The notes: generated by a model not told the origin, from the sequence alone. A stretch of 64,000 nucleotides of DNA from Micromonospora citrea (GCF_900090315.1 NZ_FMHZ01000002.1:1714501-1778500), one strand, 5' to 3'. Counted from the stretch's first letter, positions 42,379 to 52,416 are shown. Numbers and translations are program-made.

Positions 42379-42786
42379 ATGTGCCACCCATCGTGGGGGC
42401 GCGCACGCCTCGCGGCGCAGCGCCTGCGCGACCTCGCCCGGCTGCGCCGCGTCCGTGACCGCATCGACCGGGAGTACACGCAGCCGCTCGACGTCGAGGC
42501 CCTCGCCCGCGACGCGGACATGCCGGCCGGTCACCTCAGCCGCCAGTTCCGGCTCGCCTACGGCACATCGCCGTACGGGTACCTGATGGCGCGCCGTGTG
42601 GAACGCGCCACGGGGCTGCTGCGTCGCGGCGACCTCAGCGTCGCCGAGGTCTGCCTCGCGGTCGGCTACTCGTCGCCGGGCGCCTTCCGCGCCCGCTTCA
42701 CCGAGCTGGTCGGCATTCCACCCGGCCGCTACCGGCGCCGGGCGGCCCGGGCGACGGGGGTCGCTACGCTGGCGCCCACGCCCTGA
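42379..42786 (+). CDS. AraC-family regulator, DNA-binding domain only, 135 aa
   Basis: Consists almost only of the two helix-turn-helix units: LDVEALARDADMPAGHLSRQ and FRLAYGTSPYGYLMARRVER, then DLSVAEVCLAVGYSSPGAFR and FTELVGIPPGRYRRR. No ligand-binding domain. ATG 42379 has GGAAGGAG upstream. Being downstream of the VOC gene and co-directional, it probably controls it, as in other VOC/AraC pairs. Confidence 0.9.
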   Translation: MCHPSWGRARLAAQRLRDLARLRRVRDRIDREYTQPLDVEALARDADMPAGHLSRQFRLAYGTSPYGYLMARRVERATGLLRRGDLSVAEVCLAVGYSSPGAFRARFTELVGIPPGRYRRRAARATGVATLAPTP

Positions 42787-42813
42787 CGTGTGACGAGCGG
42801 CGACTCGTCGCGG

Positions 42814-42990
42814 CACGCCTGGGCGCCACTACCGCCGGCACGCCTGGGCGCCACTGCCACCGGCCCGCCCCGCCACCGCCGCCGGCACGCCTGGGCGCCA
42901 CTACCACCGGCCCGCCCCGCCACTGCCACCGGCCCGCCCCGCCACCGCCGCCGGCACGCCTGGGCGCCACTACCACCGGCACGCCCCGCC
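42814..42990. repeat. Mosaic GC-rich repeats in a 304-base gene-free stretch
   Basis: The stretch 42787-43090 lies between the convergent araC and dxs genes. CACGCCTGGGCGCCACT recurs at 42814, 42839, 42886 and 42955, separated by ACCACCGGCCCGCCCCGCCA-type units that also repeat. No hairpin terminator or gene seen; expanded by unequal exchange or slippage. Confidence 0.85.
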
Positions 42991-43090
42991 GCCGACGACG
43001 GGGCGGCCCCGACCACCACTGTGAGGCGGGAGGGCGGAGACGCCGACGGCGGGCGACCCCACCGGGGCCGCCCACCGTCGTCAGGGTGCG

Positions 43091-45043
43091 TCAGTTCTGC
43101 GCGGTCGCGTCGTCGGCGGTGATCACCGGCTCGACCGGCTCGACGTCCAGCCGGGAGATCCAACCGGTGACGTCGCGGGCCACGTCCTGCGCGGTCAGGC
43201 CGAGGTCGGCGAGGATCTGGGCGCGGGTGCCGTGCGGGTGCCAGTCGGCCGGTACGCCCAGGTCCTTCAGCGGCACCCGGACGTCGGCGTCGCGCATCGC
43301 CTGGGCGAGGGCGTCGCCGACGCCGCCGACGCGGACGCCGTCCTCGACGGTGACCACGAGGCGGTGCCCGGCGGCCAGCTCGACCAGCTCTGCCGGCACC
43401 GGGCGGACCCAGCGCGGGTCGACCACGGTGACGCCGTAGCCCTGCTCGGCGACCCGGGCGGCCACCTCCATGCCCAGCTGCCCGAAGGAGCCGACCGCGA
43501 CCAGCAGCACGTCCGTACGCGCCGCCTCGGCCAGCACGTCGACCGTGCCGACCCGGCGCACGGCCGGCAGGTCGGCGGCGACGGCGCCGGTGGGGAACCG
43601 GACGATGGTCGGTCCGTCGTCGACCGCGACCGCCTCGCGCAGTTCCTCGCGCAGGGTGGCGGCGTCGCGCGGCGCGGCGATCCGCAGGCCCGGCACGACC
43701 CCGAAGACGGACATGTCCCACATGCCGTAGTGGCTCGGCCCGTCGGGGCCGGTGATGCCGGCCCGGTCCAGCACGAAGGTCACGGGCAGCCGGTGCATCG
43801 CCACGTCCAGCAGGACCTGGTCGAAGGCGCGGTTGAGGAAGGTCGCGTAGACCGCCACCACGGGGTGCAGCCCGCCGAGCGCCAGGCCGGCGGCCGAGGT
43901 GGCCGCGTGCTGCTCGGCGATGCCCACGTCGTAGACCCGGTTCGGGTGCTTGCGGGCCAGCTTGGCGATGCCGGTCGGTTCGGCCATCGCGGCGGTGATG
44001 CCCACCACGTCGGGCCGCTCGTCGGCGATCGCGACCAGCTCGTCGGCGAAGACGTGCGTCCACTTCACGGACGGGGCGGCGACCAGCTTGCCGGTCTCGA
44101 TGTCGAAGGCGCTGCCCGGACCGTGCAGGCAGTCGGCCTCGTCCTCCTCGGCCGGTCGGTAGCCGTAGCCCTTGCGGGTGACGGCGTGCACGATCACCGG
44201 GCCGCCGAAGTGCTTCGCCGCGCGCAGCGCCGACTCGACCGCGGTCACGTCGTGCCCGTCGACCGGGCCGACGTACTTGATGCCGAGGTCCTCGAACATG
44301 GCCTGCGGGGCGACGGCGTCCTTGATGCCCTTCTTGACCGCGTGCAGCACCTCGTACATCGGCTTGCCGACCAGCGGGGTGGAGCCGAGGGCGTCCTTGA
44401 CGGTGTCGAGCACCTTCTCGTAGCCGGGGTTGAGCCGCAGCGAGGAGAGGTGGTCGGCGAGACCGCCGATGGTCGGCGCGTACGACCGGCCGTTGTCGTT
44501 GACCACGATCACCAGCGGGTTGCCGGCGGTGGCGATGTTGTTCAGCGCCTCCCAGCACATGCCGCCGGTGAGCGCGCCGTCGCCGACCACCGCCACGACG
44601 CTGCGCTGCTCGCCCCGCAGCGCGTACGCCTTGGCCAGGCCGTCGGCGTAGGACAGGGCGGTGGAGGCGTGCGAGTTCTCGATCAGGTCGTGCTCGCTCT
44701 CGGCCTGGCTCGGGTAGCCGGAGAGCCCGCCGCGCTGGCGCAGCCGGTCGAAGCCGGCCTGCCGGCCGGTGAGGATCTTGTGCACGTACGCCTGGTGGCC
44801 GGTGTCGAACAGGAGCCGGTCGCGCGGCGAGTCGAAGACGCGGTGCATGGCCAGCGTCAGCTCGACCACGCCCAGGTTGGGGCCGACGTGGCCGCCGGTG
44901 CGGGAGACCTTGGCGATCAGGAAGTCACGGATCTCGGCGGCGAGGATGTCCAGTTCCTCGGCGGACATCCGCTTGACGTCCTGCGGACCCCGGACGGTGG
45001 CCAGCAGCCCGGCGTGGTGGACCGTGTCCTCTTCAACACTCAT
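43091..45043 (-). CDS. dxs: 1-deoxy-D-xylulose-5-phosphate synthase, 650 aa
   Basis: First enzyme of the MEP isoprenoid pathway: condenses pyruvate and glyceraldehyde 3-phosphate using thiamine diphosphate. Thiamine-diphosphate motif [20 protein letters not shown] (about 150-170) with [29 protein letters not shown] at the N terminus; catalytic Glu in [20 protein letters not shown] (about 370); [18 protein letters not shown] follows. ATG 45043 is eight bases after TAGACT. It is downstream of anmK by 106 bases. Confidence 0.96.
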   Translation of the reverse strand: MSVEEDTVHHAGLLATVRGPQDVKRMSAEELDILAAEIRDFLIAKVSRTGGHVGPNLGVVELTLAMHRVFDSPRDRLLFDTGHQAYVHKILTGRQAGFDRLRQRGGLSGYPSQAESEHDLIENSHASTALSYADGLAKAYALRGEQRSVVAVVGDGALTGGMCWEALNNIATAGNPLVIVVNDNGRSYAPTIGGLADHLSSLRLNPGYEKVLDTVKDALGSTPLVGKPMYEVLHAVKKGIKDAVAPQAMFEDLGIKYVGPVDGHDVTAVESALRAAKHFGGPVIVHAVTRKGYGYRPAEEDEADCLHGPGSAFDIETGKLVAAPSVKWTHVFADELVAIADERPDVVGITAAMAEPTGIAKLARKHPNRVYDVGIAEQHAATSAAGLALGGLHPVVAVYATFLNRAFDQVLLDVAMHRLPVTFVLDRAGITGPDGPSHYGMWDMSVFGVVPGLRIAAPRDAATLREELREAVAVDDGPTIVRFPTGAVAADLPAVRRVGTVDVLAEAARTDVLLVAVGSFGQLGMEVAARVAEQGYGVTVVDPRWVRPVPAELVELAAGHRLVVTVEDGVRVGGVGDALAQAMRDADVRVPLKDLGVPADWHPHGTRAQILADLGLTAQDVARDVTGWISRLDVEPVEPVITADDATAQN

Positions 45044-45149
45044 GACGGAAGAGTCTATCGGCCGTCGCACAGTCCGCAGCCTGGCCGGGACGATCCCCGC
45101 CCCGGCCGGGGCGCTGAGCGCCCGGTCAGACCCCTGGTGTTCGCTCCCG

Positions 45150-46319
45150 TCAGGCGCGGATCCGCAGCCGGCGGGGCGCTGCGGCGGCCGGGGTGCCCCG
45201 GAACGCCGGCCCGGACGGGGTCCAGGAGCCCAGCACGGCGGCCCGGGCGGCGCCCGTCACCGAGGGCAGCGCGCCGGGCAGCCCGTGCCAGGAGAGCCAG
45301 CCCAGCAGCGCGAACGCGTACGCCTCCTTGGCCTGCGCCGGCACGCCCAGCTCGTCGGTGGTGCGCAGCCGCCACCGGCCGGCCCCGAGCGCGGCCAGCC
45401 GGGCGGTCAGCGTCGGGTTGCGCACCCCGCCGCCGGCCGCGACCACCTCCGCCACGCCGTGCCGGTCGCACTCGGCGGCCACCACCCGGGCGGTCAGCTC
45501 GGTCAGGGTGGCGAGCACGTCGTCGGCCGGCACCGCCTCGCCGAGGGCGGCCAGCCGGGCGTCCAGGTAAGCGGCGTGGAACAGCTCCTTGCCGGTCGAC
45601 TTCGGCGGCGGCGCCGCGTAGTACGGCTCGGCGAGCAGCGCCTCCAGCAGGCCGGGGTGCACCCGGCCGGCGGCGGCCCGGGCGCCGTCGAGGTCGCAGG
45701 GCCGCCCCAGCAGGCGGCGGGCCGCCGCGTCGAGCAGCGCGTTGGCGGGCCCGACGTCGTACCCGAGCACCGGCGCGCCCGGCGCGACCACCGTGAGGTT
45801 GGCGATGCCGCCCAGGTTGAGCGCGGCGCGCGGGGCCTCGCCGGCGGCCGGGTCGAGCAGCAGCGCGTCGAACGCCGGCACCAGGGGCGCGCCCTGCCCG
45901 CCGGCGGCGACGTCCGCCGAGCGCAGGTCGCTCAGCACGGGTACGCCGACCCGGGCGGCCACCCGCGCGACCGCGCCCAGTTGCAGGGTGCCGTGCGCCC
46001 GCCCGTCGGCGACCCAGTGGAAGACGGTCTGCCCGGGCGAGACCACCACGTCGGCCGCGCCGCCGGCCAACTCGACGCCGACCGCCGCCGCCTCGGCGAA
46101 GACCTCGCCGAGCCGGTTGTCCAGCCGGCAGACCGCCTCGACCGTGGTGCTCCCGGGCGGCAGCAGCGCGCCGATCTCGGCCCGCAGCCCGTCGTCGTAG
46201 TCGAGGCCCCGGTGCCCGAGCGGGCGCAGCCACAGCGTGTCGCCCTCGACGGTGAACTCGGCGGCGGCCACGTCCACCCCGTCGTACGAGGTCCCCGACA
46301 TCAACCCGACGATCTTCAT
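45150..46319 (-). CDS. anmK: Anhydro-N-acetylmuramic acid kinase, 389 aa
   Basis: Phosphorylates and opens 1,6-anhydro-MurNAc released during cell-wall turnover to give MurNAc-6-phosphate. Motifs: [18 protein letters not shown] at the N terminus (ATP/sugar contact), [21 protein letters not shown], and [13 protein letters not shown]. Length matches the family. ATG 46319 lies exactly six bases after TAGCCT, so transcription is probably leaderless. It is the first gene of a possible anmK-dxs unit. Confidence 0.95.
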   Translation of the reverse strand: MKIVGLMSGTSYDGVDVAAAEFTVEGDTLWLRPLGHRGLDYDDGLRAEIGALLPPGSTTVEAVCRLDNRLGEVFAEAAAVGVELAGGAADVVVSPGQTVFHWVADGRAHGTLQLGAVARVAARVGVPVLSDLRSADVAAGGQGAPLVPAFDALLLDPAAGEAPRAALNLGGIANLTVVAPGAPVLGYDVGPANALLDAAARRLLGRPCDLDGARAAAGRVHPGLLEALLAEPYYAAPPPKSTGKELFHAAYLDARLAALGEAVPADDVLATLTELTARVVAAECDRHGVAEVVAAGGGVRNPTLTARLAALGAGRWRLRTTDELGVPAQAKEAYAFALLGWLSWHGLPGALPSVTGAARAAVLGSWTPSGPAFRGTPAAAAPRRLRIRA

Positions 46320-46325
46320 CGCGTC

Positions 46326-46331
46326 AGGCTA
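46326..46331 (-). promoter_or_regulatory. Leaderless -10 element for anmK
   Basis: TAGCCT on the minus strand, six bases before ATG 46319. Confidence 0.6.
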
Positions 46332-46340
46332 GCGGGCGGC

Positions 46341-47630
46341 TCAGCCGGGCGGCAGGAGCAGACCCACCAGCTCGACGTGCTGGGTCATCGGGAACAGGTC
46401 GAAGCCGCGCAGCGCGGCCAGCCGCCAGCCCGACCCGGCGAAGGTGCGCACGTCGCGGGCGAAGGCGGCCGGATCGCAGGCCACGTACGCGACCGCGCGC
46501 GGGCCGGCGGCCACCACGTCCCGCACCACCCGGGCGCCCGCGCCGGAGCGCGGCGGGTCCAGCACCACCACGTCGACCGGGCCGGTGATCCGGCGGCGGG
46601 CGAGCGCGGCCTCCACCCGGGCCGGCACGATCTCGACCCGGGGCAGGTCGCGCAGGTTCTCCCGCGCCGCGGCGACGCCCTGCTCGGCCGACTCCACGAG
46701 GGTGACCCGGCCGGCGTCGCCGACCCGGCCGGCCAGCGCGGCGGCGAAGAGCCCCGCCCCGCCGTAGAGGTCCCAGGCGCGCTCCCCCGGGCGCGGGTCG
46801 GTCAGCTCCAGCACGGCGTCGACGAGGGTGTCGGCGGCGGCCGGGTGGACCTGCCAGAACGACGACGCGGGCAGGACCCACTCCCGGCCGGCGGCGACCT
46901 CGCGGACCCGCTCCGGGCCGCTCACCGGGCGCGACACCCCGTCGGCGACGGCGGTCACCGCCACGTCCCCGCCGGTGGAGGCGACCGCCTCCACCGCGTC
47001 CGCGTCCGGCCAGCGCGCGCCGCTCGGGGTAAGCACGGGCAGTTCCTGGATCGCCGGGTGGGCGATCAGGCAGCGTTCGATCGGCACCACCTCGTGCGAG
47101 CGGTGCTTGAGCAGTCCGGCCCGGCCGGCCCCGTCGACGGCGTACCGGACGCGGGAGCGCCAGCCGAGCTGCCCGCCGGGCAGCGCCTCGACCCGGACGC
47201 CCAGGGCGTCCACCTCCGCGTCGGTCAGCCCGCCCAGGCGGACGAGCTGCTCGCGGACCACCGCGGCCTTCCAGTCGAGCTGGGCGGCGGGTGCGACGTG
47301 CTGCAGGTCGCAGCCGCCGCAGCGACCCGGTTTCGCGTACGGGCAGGGCTGCTCGACGCGGTCCGGGGCGGCCTCGAGCACGGTCACCGCGTCGGCCCGG
47401 ACGAAGCCCTTGTGCACCTCCGTGACCTCGGCGACCACCCGTTCGCCGGGCAACGCGTGCCGGACGAAGACCACCTGGCCGTCCACCCGGGCGACGCAGT
47501 GCCCGCCCGGGGCGACCGCCCCGACGGTCAACTCGACCCGCTCCGCCTCCTCCAGCCCCCGGCCGTCCCGCGCCCCGGTCACCGCCCGCTCCGCCTCCTC
47601 CAGCCCCCGGCCGTCCCGCGCCCCGGTCAC
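46341..47630 (-). CDS. Class I SAM-dependent RNA (uracil-5-)methyltransferase, TrmA/RumA type, 429 aa
   Basis: N-terminal TRAM domain (about 33-90), four-Cys cluster motif CPYAKPGRCGGCDLQH (probable 4Fe-4S), SAM-binding WDLYGGAGLFAAALAG, and the ending DVVVLDPPRSGAGARVV with the following VAYVACDPAAFARD holding the catalytic Cys. It methylates uracil-5 of tRNA or 23S rRNA; the target cannot be chosen. Start at GTG 47630 overlaps the permease stop by four bases; a 48-bp duplication places an equally good GTG at 47582, so the first 16 residues are repeated. Confidence 0.9.
   Translation of the reverse strand: MTGARDGRGLEEAERAVTGARDGRGLEEAERVELTVGAVAPGGHCVARVDGQVVFVRHALPGERVVAEVTEVHKGFVRADAVTVLEAAPDRVEQPCPYAKPGRCGGCDLQHVAPAAQLDWKAAVVREQLVRLGGLTDAEVDALGVRVEALPGGQLGWRSRVRYAVDGAGRAGLLKHRSHEVVPIERCLIAHPAIQELPVLTPSGARWPDADAVEAVASTGGDVAVTAVADGVSRPVSGPERVREVAAGREWVLPASSFWQVHPAAADTLVDAVLELTDPRPGERAWDLYGGAGLFAAALAGRVGDAGRVTLVESAEQGVAAARENLRDLPRVEIVPARVEAALARRRITGPVDVVVLDPPRSGAGARVVRDVVAAGPRAVAYVACDPAAFARDVRTFAGSGWRLAALRGFDLFPMTQHVELVGLLLPPG
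47535..47630 (-). repeat. 48-bp tandem duplication over the start of the methyltransferase gene
   Basis: Units 47583-47630 and 47535-47582 are nearly identical. Each has a GTG, codes for TGARDGRGLEEAER, and carries GGAGGAGG that can serve as ribosome-binding site for the next start. Confidence 0.95.
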
Positions 47631-49702
47631 CGCTCACCTCTATCACTCGGGTCGCCCTCGCCGGGCGGCGCGGACACGACGGGCGGGACGCTCGGCGGCA
47701 GCGTGCCGCGCGGGGCGACCCGGGGGCCGCGGGCCGGTCCCCGGCTCAGCGTCGCGTCCAGCCGGTCCAGGTCCTTCGTGGCCGTCGAGGCGAGCTGCCA
47801 CGGCACGCTGGTCACCATCACGCCCGGCTCGAACAGCAGCCGGCCCTTGAGCCGCAGCGCGCTCTGGTTGTGCAGCAGGTTCTCCCACCAGCGCCCGACC
47901 ACGTACTCGGGGATGAAGACCGTGACCACGTCGCGGGGCGACTCCCGGCGGACGCCGGCCACGAAGTCGAGGATCGGGCGGGTGATCTCCCGGTACGGGG
48001 AGTCGACCACGGTCAGCGGGACCGGCAGGTCCCGCCGTTCCCATTCGGCCTGCAACTCCCGGGTGTCCTTGTCGTCAACGTTGACGGTCACCGCGGTCAG
48101 CGTGTCCGGACGGGTCGCCCGGGCGTACGCGATGGCCCGCAGCGTCGGCTTGTGCAGCTTGCTGACCAGCACCACGGCGTGGTTGCGGGCGGGCAGCACG
48201 GCGCGGCCCTCGTCCGGCGGGGTCAGCTCCTCCGCGACCCGGTCGTAGTGCCGGCGGATGGCCAGCATCAGCACGTAGATCATGGCCATCGCGGCGATGG
48301 CGATCCACGCCCCGAGCAGGAACTTGGTGACCAGCACGATCACCAGCACCGTGCCGGTCATCGCCATGCCGAAGGTGTTGATCGCCCGGGAGCGGAGCAT
48401 CCGCCGGCGCGCCTGCGGGTCCCGCGCGGTCTTCAGGTGCCGGTTCCAGTGCCGGATCATGCCCGCCTGGGAGAGCGTGAACGAGACGAAGACGCCGACG
48501 ATGTAGAGCTGGATGAGCCGGGTCACCTCGGCCTGGAAGCCGACGATCAGCACGATCGCGGCGACGGCCAGGAAGAGGATGCCGTTGGAGAAGGCCAGCC
48601 GGTCGCCCCGGGTGTGCAGTTGCCGGGGCAGGTAGCGGTCCTGGGCGAGGATCGAGCCGAGCACCGGGAAGCCGTTGAACGCGGTGTTCGCGGCCAGGAA
48701 GAGGATCAGCGCGGTGACCCCGGCGACCACGTAGAGCAGCACGGAGCCGGAGCCGAAGACCGTCTCGCCGAGCTGGGTGGTGACGGTCTTCTGCACGTAC
48801 CCCTCGGGGCCGGAGATGATCTGCAGCTCCGGGTCCTCGACGAACTGGAGGCCGGTGAGCCGGGACAGCCAGATGATGCCGACCAGCATGGCCACCGAGA
48901 TGGTGCCGAGCAGCAGCAGCGTGGTGGCGGCGTTGCGGCTCTTCGGCGCCTTGAACGCCGGCACCCCGTTGGAGATCGCCTCCACGCCGGTCAGCGCCGC
49001 GCAGCCCGAGGAGAACGTCCGCAGCAGCAGGAAGACCAGGGCGAAGCCGGTCACGCTGTGCTCGGCCTGGATCTCCAGGTCGGCGCTGGGCGCGCGCAGG
49101 TCGTCGCCGAGCACGAAGACCCGGACCAGGCCGGTGAGCAGCATCCCGACGATCACGATGATGAAGCCGTAGGTGGGGATCGCGAAGGCGGTGCCGGACT
49201 CCCGCAGGCCGCGCAGGTTCACCGCGGTGAGCAGCACCACGGCACAGACCGCGATCAGCACCTTGTGGGTGGCCACGAACGGCACCACCGAGCCCAGGTT
49301 GGCCACGCCGGAGGAGACCGAGACCGCGACCGTCAGCACGTAGTCGACGAGCAGGGCGCTGGCCACCCCCACGCCCGCGCGGGGGCCCAGGTTGACCGTG
49401 GCGACCTCGTAGTCGCCGCCGCCGGAGGGGTAGGCGTGCACGTTCTGGCGGTAGCTCGCCACGACGGTGAGCATCACCACCACGACCGCCAGCGCGATCC
49501 ACGGCGAGAAGAGGTACGCCGAGGCGCCCGCGATGGACAGGGTCAGCAGGATCTCGTCCGGCGCGTACGCGACGCTGGAGAGCGCGTCGGAGGCGAAGAC
49601 GGGCAACGCGATGCGCTTGGGCAACAGTGTGTGCTTGAGCCGGTCGGACCGGAACGGTCGACCGAGGAGCAGCCGCTTCAGCAGCGAGGTGGGTCTGGCC
49701 AC
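47627..49702 (-). CDS. APC-superfamily amino acid/cation permease with C-terminal UspA-like tail, 691 aa
   Basis: Twelve helices: ALPVFASDALSSVAYAPDEI (helix 1 with broken centre) is the conserved APC start, with PSGGGDYEVATVNLGPRAGV in the next loop. After about residue 480 comes a cytoplasmic domain resembling a Usp/nucleotide-binding fold. The gene is divergent from two TrkA-type genes, and in mycobacteria its orthologue has the same place next to ceoBC. Potassium or amino-acid transport is likely; substrate not certain. GTG 49702 is eight bases after TACTCT. Confidence 0.85.
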   Translation of the reverse strand: MARPTSLLKRLLLGRPFRSDRLKHTLLPKRIALPVFASDALSSVAYAPDEILLTLSIAGASAYLFSPWIALAVVVVMLTVVASYRQNVHAYPSGGGDYEVATVNLGPRAGVGVASALLVDYVLTVAVSVSSGVANLGSVVPFVATHKVLIAVCAVVLLTAVNLRGLRESGTAFAIPTYGFIIVIVGMLLTGLVRVFVLGDDLRAPSADLEIQAEHSVTGFALVFLLLRTFSSGCAALTGVEAISNGVPAFKAPKSRNAATTLLLLGTISVAMLVGIIWLSRLTGLQFVEDPELQIISGPEGYVQKTVTTQLGETVFGSGSVLLYVVAGVTALILFLAANTAFNGFPVLGSILAQDRYLPRQLHTRGDRLAFSNGILFLAVAAIVLIVGFQAEVTRLIQLYIVGVFVSFTLSQAGMIRHWNRHLKTARDPQARRRMLRSRAINTFGMAMTGTVLVIVLVTKFLLGAWIAIAAMAMIYVLMLAIRRHYDRVAEELTPPDEGRAVLPARNHAVVLVSKLHKPTLRAIAYARATRPDTLTAVTVNVDDKDTRELQAEWERRDLPVPLTVVDSPYREITRPILDFVAGVRRESPRDVVTVFIPEYVVGRWWENLLHNQSALRLKGRLLFEPGVMVTSVPWQLASTATKDLDRLDATLSRGPARGPRVAPRGTLPPSVPPVVSAPPGEGDPSDRGER

Positions 49703-49865
49703 AACCGCCAAGAGTACGACCACCCGGGCGGGCGTCGCGGGGTGGCCGAGCGCGGGGCGGCGCGTCGGCGGAGTACCGTCGGACCCCGCCCTCGCCGGCG
49801 ACGTGGCAGGCTCGCAGACGGCACGCTCACCGGTCGGGCGGTTGCGCACCTTGAGGAGGGACGCG

Positions 49866-50531
49866 GTGCATGTCGTGATCATGGGTTGTGGCCGGGTCGG
49901 CTCGACCCTCGCCCACAGCCTGGAGTCCCGGGGTCACTCGGTCGCGGTCATCGACCACGACTCCGACGCCTTCCGCCGGCTCGGCCCCGAGTTCGCCGGC
50001 ATCACCGTCACGGGCGCCGGTTTCGACGGCGAGGTGCTCCGGCAGGCCGGCATCGAGCGGGCGGACGCCTTCGCCGCGGTCTCCAGCGGCGACAACTCCA
50101 ACATCATCTCGGCCCGGCTGGCCCGCGAGACGTTCGGCGTGTCCCGCGTCGCGGCCCGCATCTACGACCAGCGCCGGGCCCAGGTCTACGAGCGGCTCGG
50201 CATCCCGACCGTGGCGACCGTCCGGTGGACCGCCGACCGGATGCTGCGGCACCTGGTGCCGGAGGGCAACGTGGAGATCTTCCGCGACCCGACGAGCACG
50301 GTGTCGATCATCGAGGTGCCCGTGCACAAGGACTGGGTCGGCCGGTCGGTGCGCGCCCTGGAGGAGGCGACGGGTGCCCGGGTGGCGTACCTGATCCGCT
50401 TCGGCATCGGGACGCTGCCGACGCTGTCCAGCGTCGTGCAGGAGGGTGACCAGATCTTCATGCTGGTCACCGACGACATCGCGGGGACGGTCACGTCGGT
50501 GGCGGCGGCGCCGCCGGAAGGAGGGCTCTGA
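49866..50531 (+). CDS. ceoB: TrkA-type potassium-uptake regulatory protein (CeoB-like), 221 aa
   Basis: Rossmann (RCK-N) domain with HVVIMGCGRVGSTLAHSLES as the NAD-binding start and VIDHDSDAF, then an RCK-C domain (about 140-221, VSIIEVPVHKDWVGRSV). TrkA proteins gate potassium channels with NAD(H) or ATP. GTG 49866 is chosen because GAGGAGGG ends five bases upstream. It is followed two bases later by a second TrkA gene. Gene symbol follows the mycobacterial pair. Confidence 0.92.
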   Translation: MHVVIMGCGRVGSTLAHSLESRGHSVAVIDHDSDAFRRLGPEFAGITVTGAGFDGEVLRQAGIERADAFAAVSSGDNSNIISARLARETFGVSRVAARIYDQRRAQVYERLGIPTVATVRWTADRMLRHLVPEGNVEIFRDPTSTVSIIEVPVHKDWVGRSVRALEEATGARVAYLIRFGIGTLPTLSSVVQEGDQIFMLVTDDIAGTVTSVAAAPPEGGL

Positions 50532-50533
50532 GC

Positions 50534-51223
50534 ATGCGCATCGCCATCGCCGGCGCCGGCAACGTGGGCCGCTCGATCGCCCAGGAGCTGATCGACAACG
50601 GCCACCAGGTGATGCTGATCGAGCGTCAGCCCAAGATGCTCCGACCCGACCGGGTACCGGCCGCGGAGTGGGTGCTGGCCGACGCGTGCGAGCTGACCAG
50701 CCTGGAGGAGGCCAACGTCGCCGGCTGCGACGTGGTGGTCGCGGCCACCGGCGACGACAAGGTCAACCTGGTGGTCTCGCTGCTGGCCAAGACCGAGTTC
50801 GCGGTGCCCCGGGTGGTGGCCCGCGTCAACCGGGCCGAGAACGAGTGGCTCTTCACCGAGCAGTGGGGCGTCGACGTCGCGGTGAGCAAGCCGCGGGTGA
50901 TGGCCGCCCTGGTCGAGGAGGCGGTCACCGTGGGCGACCTGGTCCGGCTGATGACCTTCCGGCAGGGCGAGGCGAACCTCGTCGAGATCACCCTTCCGCC
51001 GACCGCCCCGTACGTCGGGCAGCCGCTGCACGCGGTGCCGCTGCCGCGCGACTCCGCGCTGGTGGCGATCCTGCGCGGCAAGCGGGTGCTGGTGCCCAGC
51101 CCGGACGACCCGCTGGAGGCCGGCGACGAGCTGATCTTCGTCTGCACGGCCGAGGTCGAGGACGCCGTCCGCGCGGTGGTGCTCGGGCCGGACAGCGTGG
51201 AGCGCACCCGCGGGCAGCGCTGA
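50534..51223 (+). CDS. ceoC: TrkA-type potassium-uptake regulatory protein (CeoC-like), 229 aa
   Basis: Second TrkA protein: RIAIAGAGNVGRSIAQELID is the Rossmann start, VVVAATGDDKVNLVVSLLAK the middle, and an RCK-C domain (about 140-220, FRQGEANLVEITLPP) closes it. It starts two bases after the ceoB stop, within the same operon. The two probably form hetero-oligomers. No channel subunit (TrkH/G) is visible; the divergent APC permease may be the partner. Confidence 0.92.
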   Translation: MRIAIAGAGNVGRSIAQELIDNGHQVMLIERQPKMLRPDRVPAAEWVLADACELTSLEEANVAGCDVVVAATGDDKVNLVVSLLAKTEFAVPRVVARVNRAENEWLFTEQWGVDVAVSKPRVMAALVEEAVTVGDLVRLMTFRQGEANLVEITLPPTAPYVGQPLHAVPLPRDSALVAILRGKRVLVPSPDDPLEAGDELIFVCTAEVEDAVRAVVLGPDSVERTRGQR

Positions 51224-51320
51224 GGACGACGGTCGGCGGCGCCCCCCGGCGGCGCTGACGGCGATGGTCCGGCCGCGCCCCGGGCAGCCCGAGGCGGCGG
51301 CTGCGCGGTGAGCGCGGCGG

Positions 51321-52004
51321 TCAGCCGTTGGGCAGCGCCTCGGGCTGCGTTTCCCGCGTCACCCGCCGCACCGTCCAGACCGTGATCAGCAGCAGCAGCA
51401 CGTACGGGGGGTAGCCCAGCACCAGCCTCGCCACGCCGAGCGCCGTGTCCTGGTGGGCGAGGTAGAGCGCCGCCTGGACGCCCACCTTGGCCAGCCAGAC
51501 CACGCCCCAGAGCACGGTCAGCCCGGTGAAGGTGCGCACCAGGCGCGGATCGTCGCGCCACTCGGAGCGCCCCTTGGCCACCAGCACCGACCAGATCCAC
51601 CCCACCAGGGGCTGCCGGATCGCCGCCGAGACCAGCAGGGCCACGCCGTAGCCGATGCCGTAGAGGATGCCGGGGAGGTAGAAGTCGCGCTCGTCGCCGG
51701 TGCGCCAGGCGATCGCGGCGCCGACGGCGATGCCGACGAGCCCGTTGACCGCGTGCCGCACCGGCCGCCGCTGGGCCAGCCGGAGCCCGGCGATCACCAG
51801 CGCCACCGCAACCGCGGCGATCACGGCGGGCCGCAGGTCGCCGACGATGTTGGCCACCACGAAGACAACGACCGGGATGCTGGACTCGACGAGGCCGCGC
51901 CAGCCGCCGAGCTGGTCGGCCATCTGCTCGGCGAGGGTGGGCAGCTGCTCCTCGTCCTCCGGACCGCTCTCCGGCTGGGCCGCCCGGTGCTGTCCCGTCG
52001 TCAT
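51321..52004 (-). CDS. DUF3159 integral membrane protein, 227 aa
   Basis: About five to six membrane helices: the first after the charged N terminus (VESSIPVVVFVVANIVGDLR, a family signature) and others around 60-215. TGDERDFYLPGILYGIGYGV is the second strong block. Conserved across actinobacteria in this position, function unknown. ATG 52004 (GGAAGG upstream). It follows the OB-fold gene by 31 bases on the same strand, in the order DUF3710-OB-DUF3159 of an operon. Confidence 0.88.
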   Translation of the reverse strand: MTTGQHRAAQPESGPEDEEQLPTLAEQMADQLGGWRGLVESSIPVVVFVVANIVGDLRPAVIAAVAVALVIAGLRLAQRRPVRHAVNGLVGIAVGAAIAWRTGDERDFYLPGILYGIGYGVALLVSAAIRQPLVGWIWSVLVAKGRSEWRDDPRLVRTFTGLTVLWGVVWLAKVGVQAALYLAHQDTALGVARLVLGYPPYVLLLLITVWTVRRVTRETQPEALPNG

Positions 52005-52035
52005 CGCACGCCTTCCGTCCGCCACGCCCACCTGG

Positions 52036-52416
52036 TCACTTCGGCGGTTCCAACTCGTAGTACGGGTTGTAGATGACCTTGCGGTCGTCGCGCACGGCCA
52101 CCCGCCCGCGGGCGGTCAGGTGCCGGCCCGGCTCGATGCCGGCGATGTGCCGCCGGCCCAGCCAGACCAGGGTGACCACGTCGCTGCCGTCGTAGAGGTC
52201 CGCCTCCAGCGTGGGCAGGTTGGTGCGCGGGGTGTAGACCACCGTGCGCAGCCGCCCGGAGACCGAGACCACCTGGCCGCGCATGCACTGCCCGGCCGGC
52301 ACGCCGCCGTGCTCGGCGCTCTCCCGGAGCAGCTCCTGCGCCTCGATCTCCGCCTCGCTCGCGGTGAGCCGGCGCAGCATCCGGCGCAACGAGCCCCGGT
52401 CCTCGTCGGTCGACAT
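52036..52416 (-). CDS. OB-fold nucleic-acid-binding domain protein, 126 aa
   Basis: After a 35-residue helical N terminus (LRRMLRRLTASEAEIEAQEL), an OB-fold with GQVVSVSGRLRTVVYTPRTN and VVTLVWLGRRHIAGIEPGRH, the latter typical of the RecG-wedge/tRNA-anticodon type OB fold. It ends in YNPYYELEPPK. Conserved small actinobacterial protein next to DUF3710; DNA or RNA binding is likely from fold but not shown. ATG 52416 has GGAGAGGG upstream. Confidence 0.88.
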   Translation of the reverse strand: MSTDEDRGSLRRMLRRLTASEAEIEAQELLRESAEHGGVPAGQCMRGQVVSVSGRLRTVVYTPRTNLPTLEADLYDGSDVVTLVWLGRRHIAGIEPGRHLTARGRVAVRDDRKVIYNPYYELEPPK

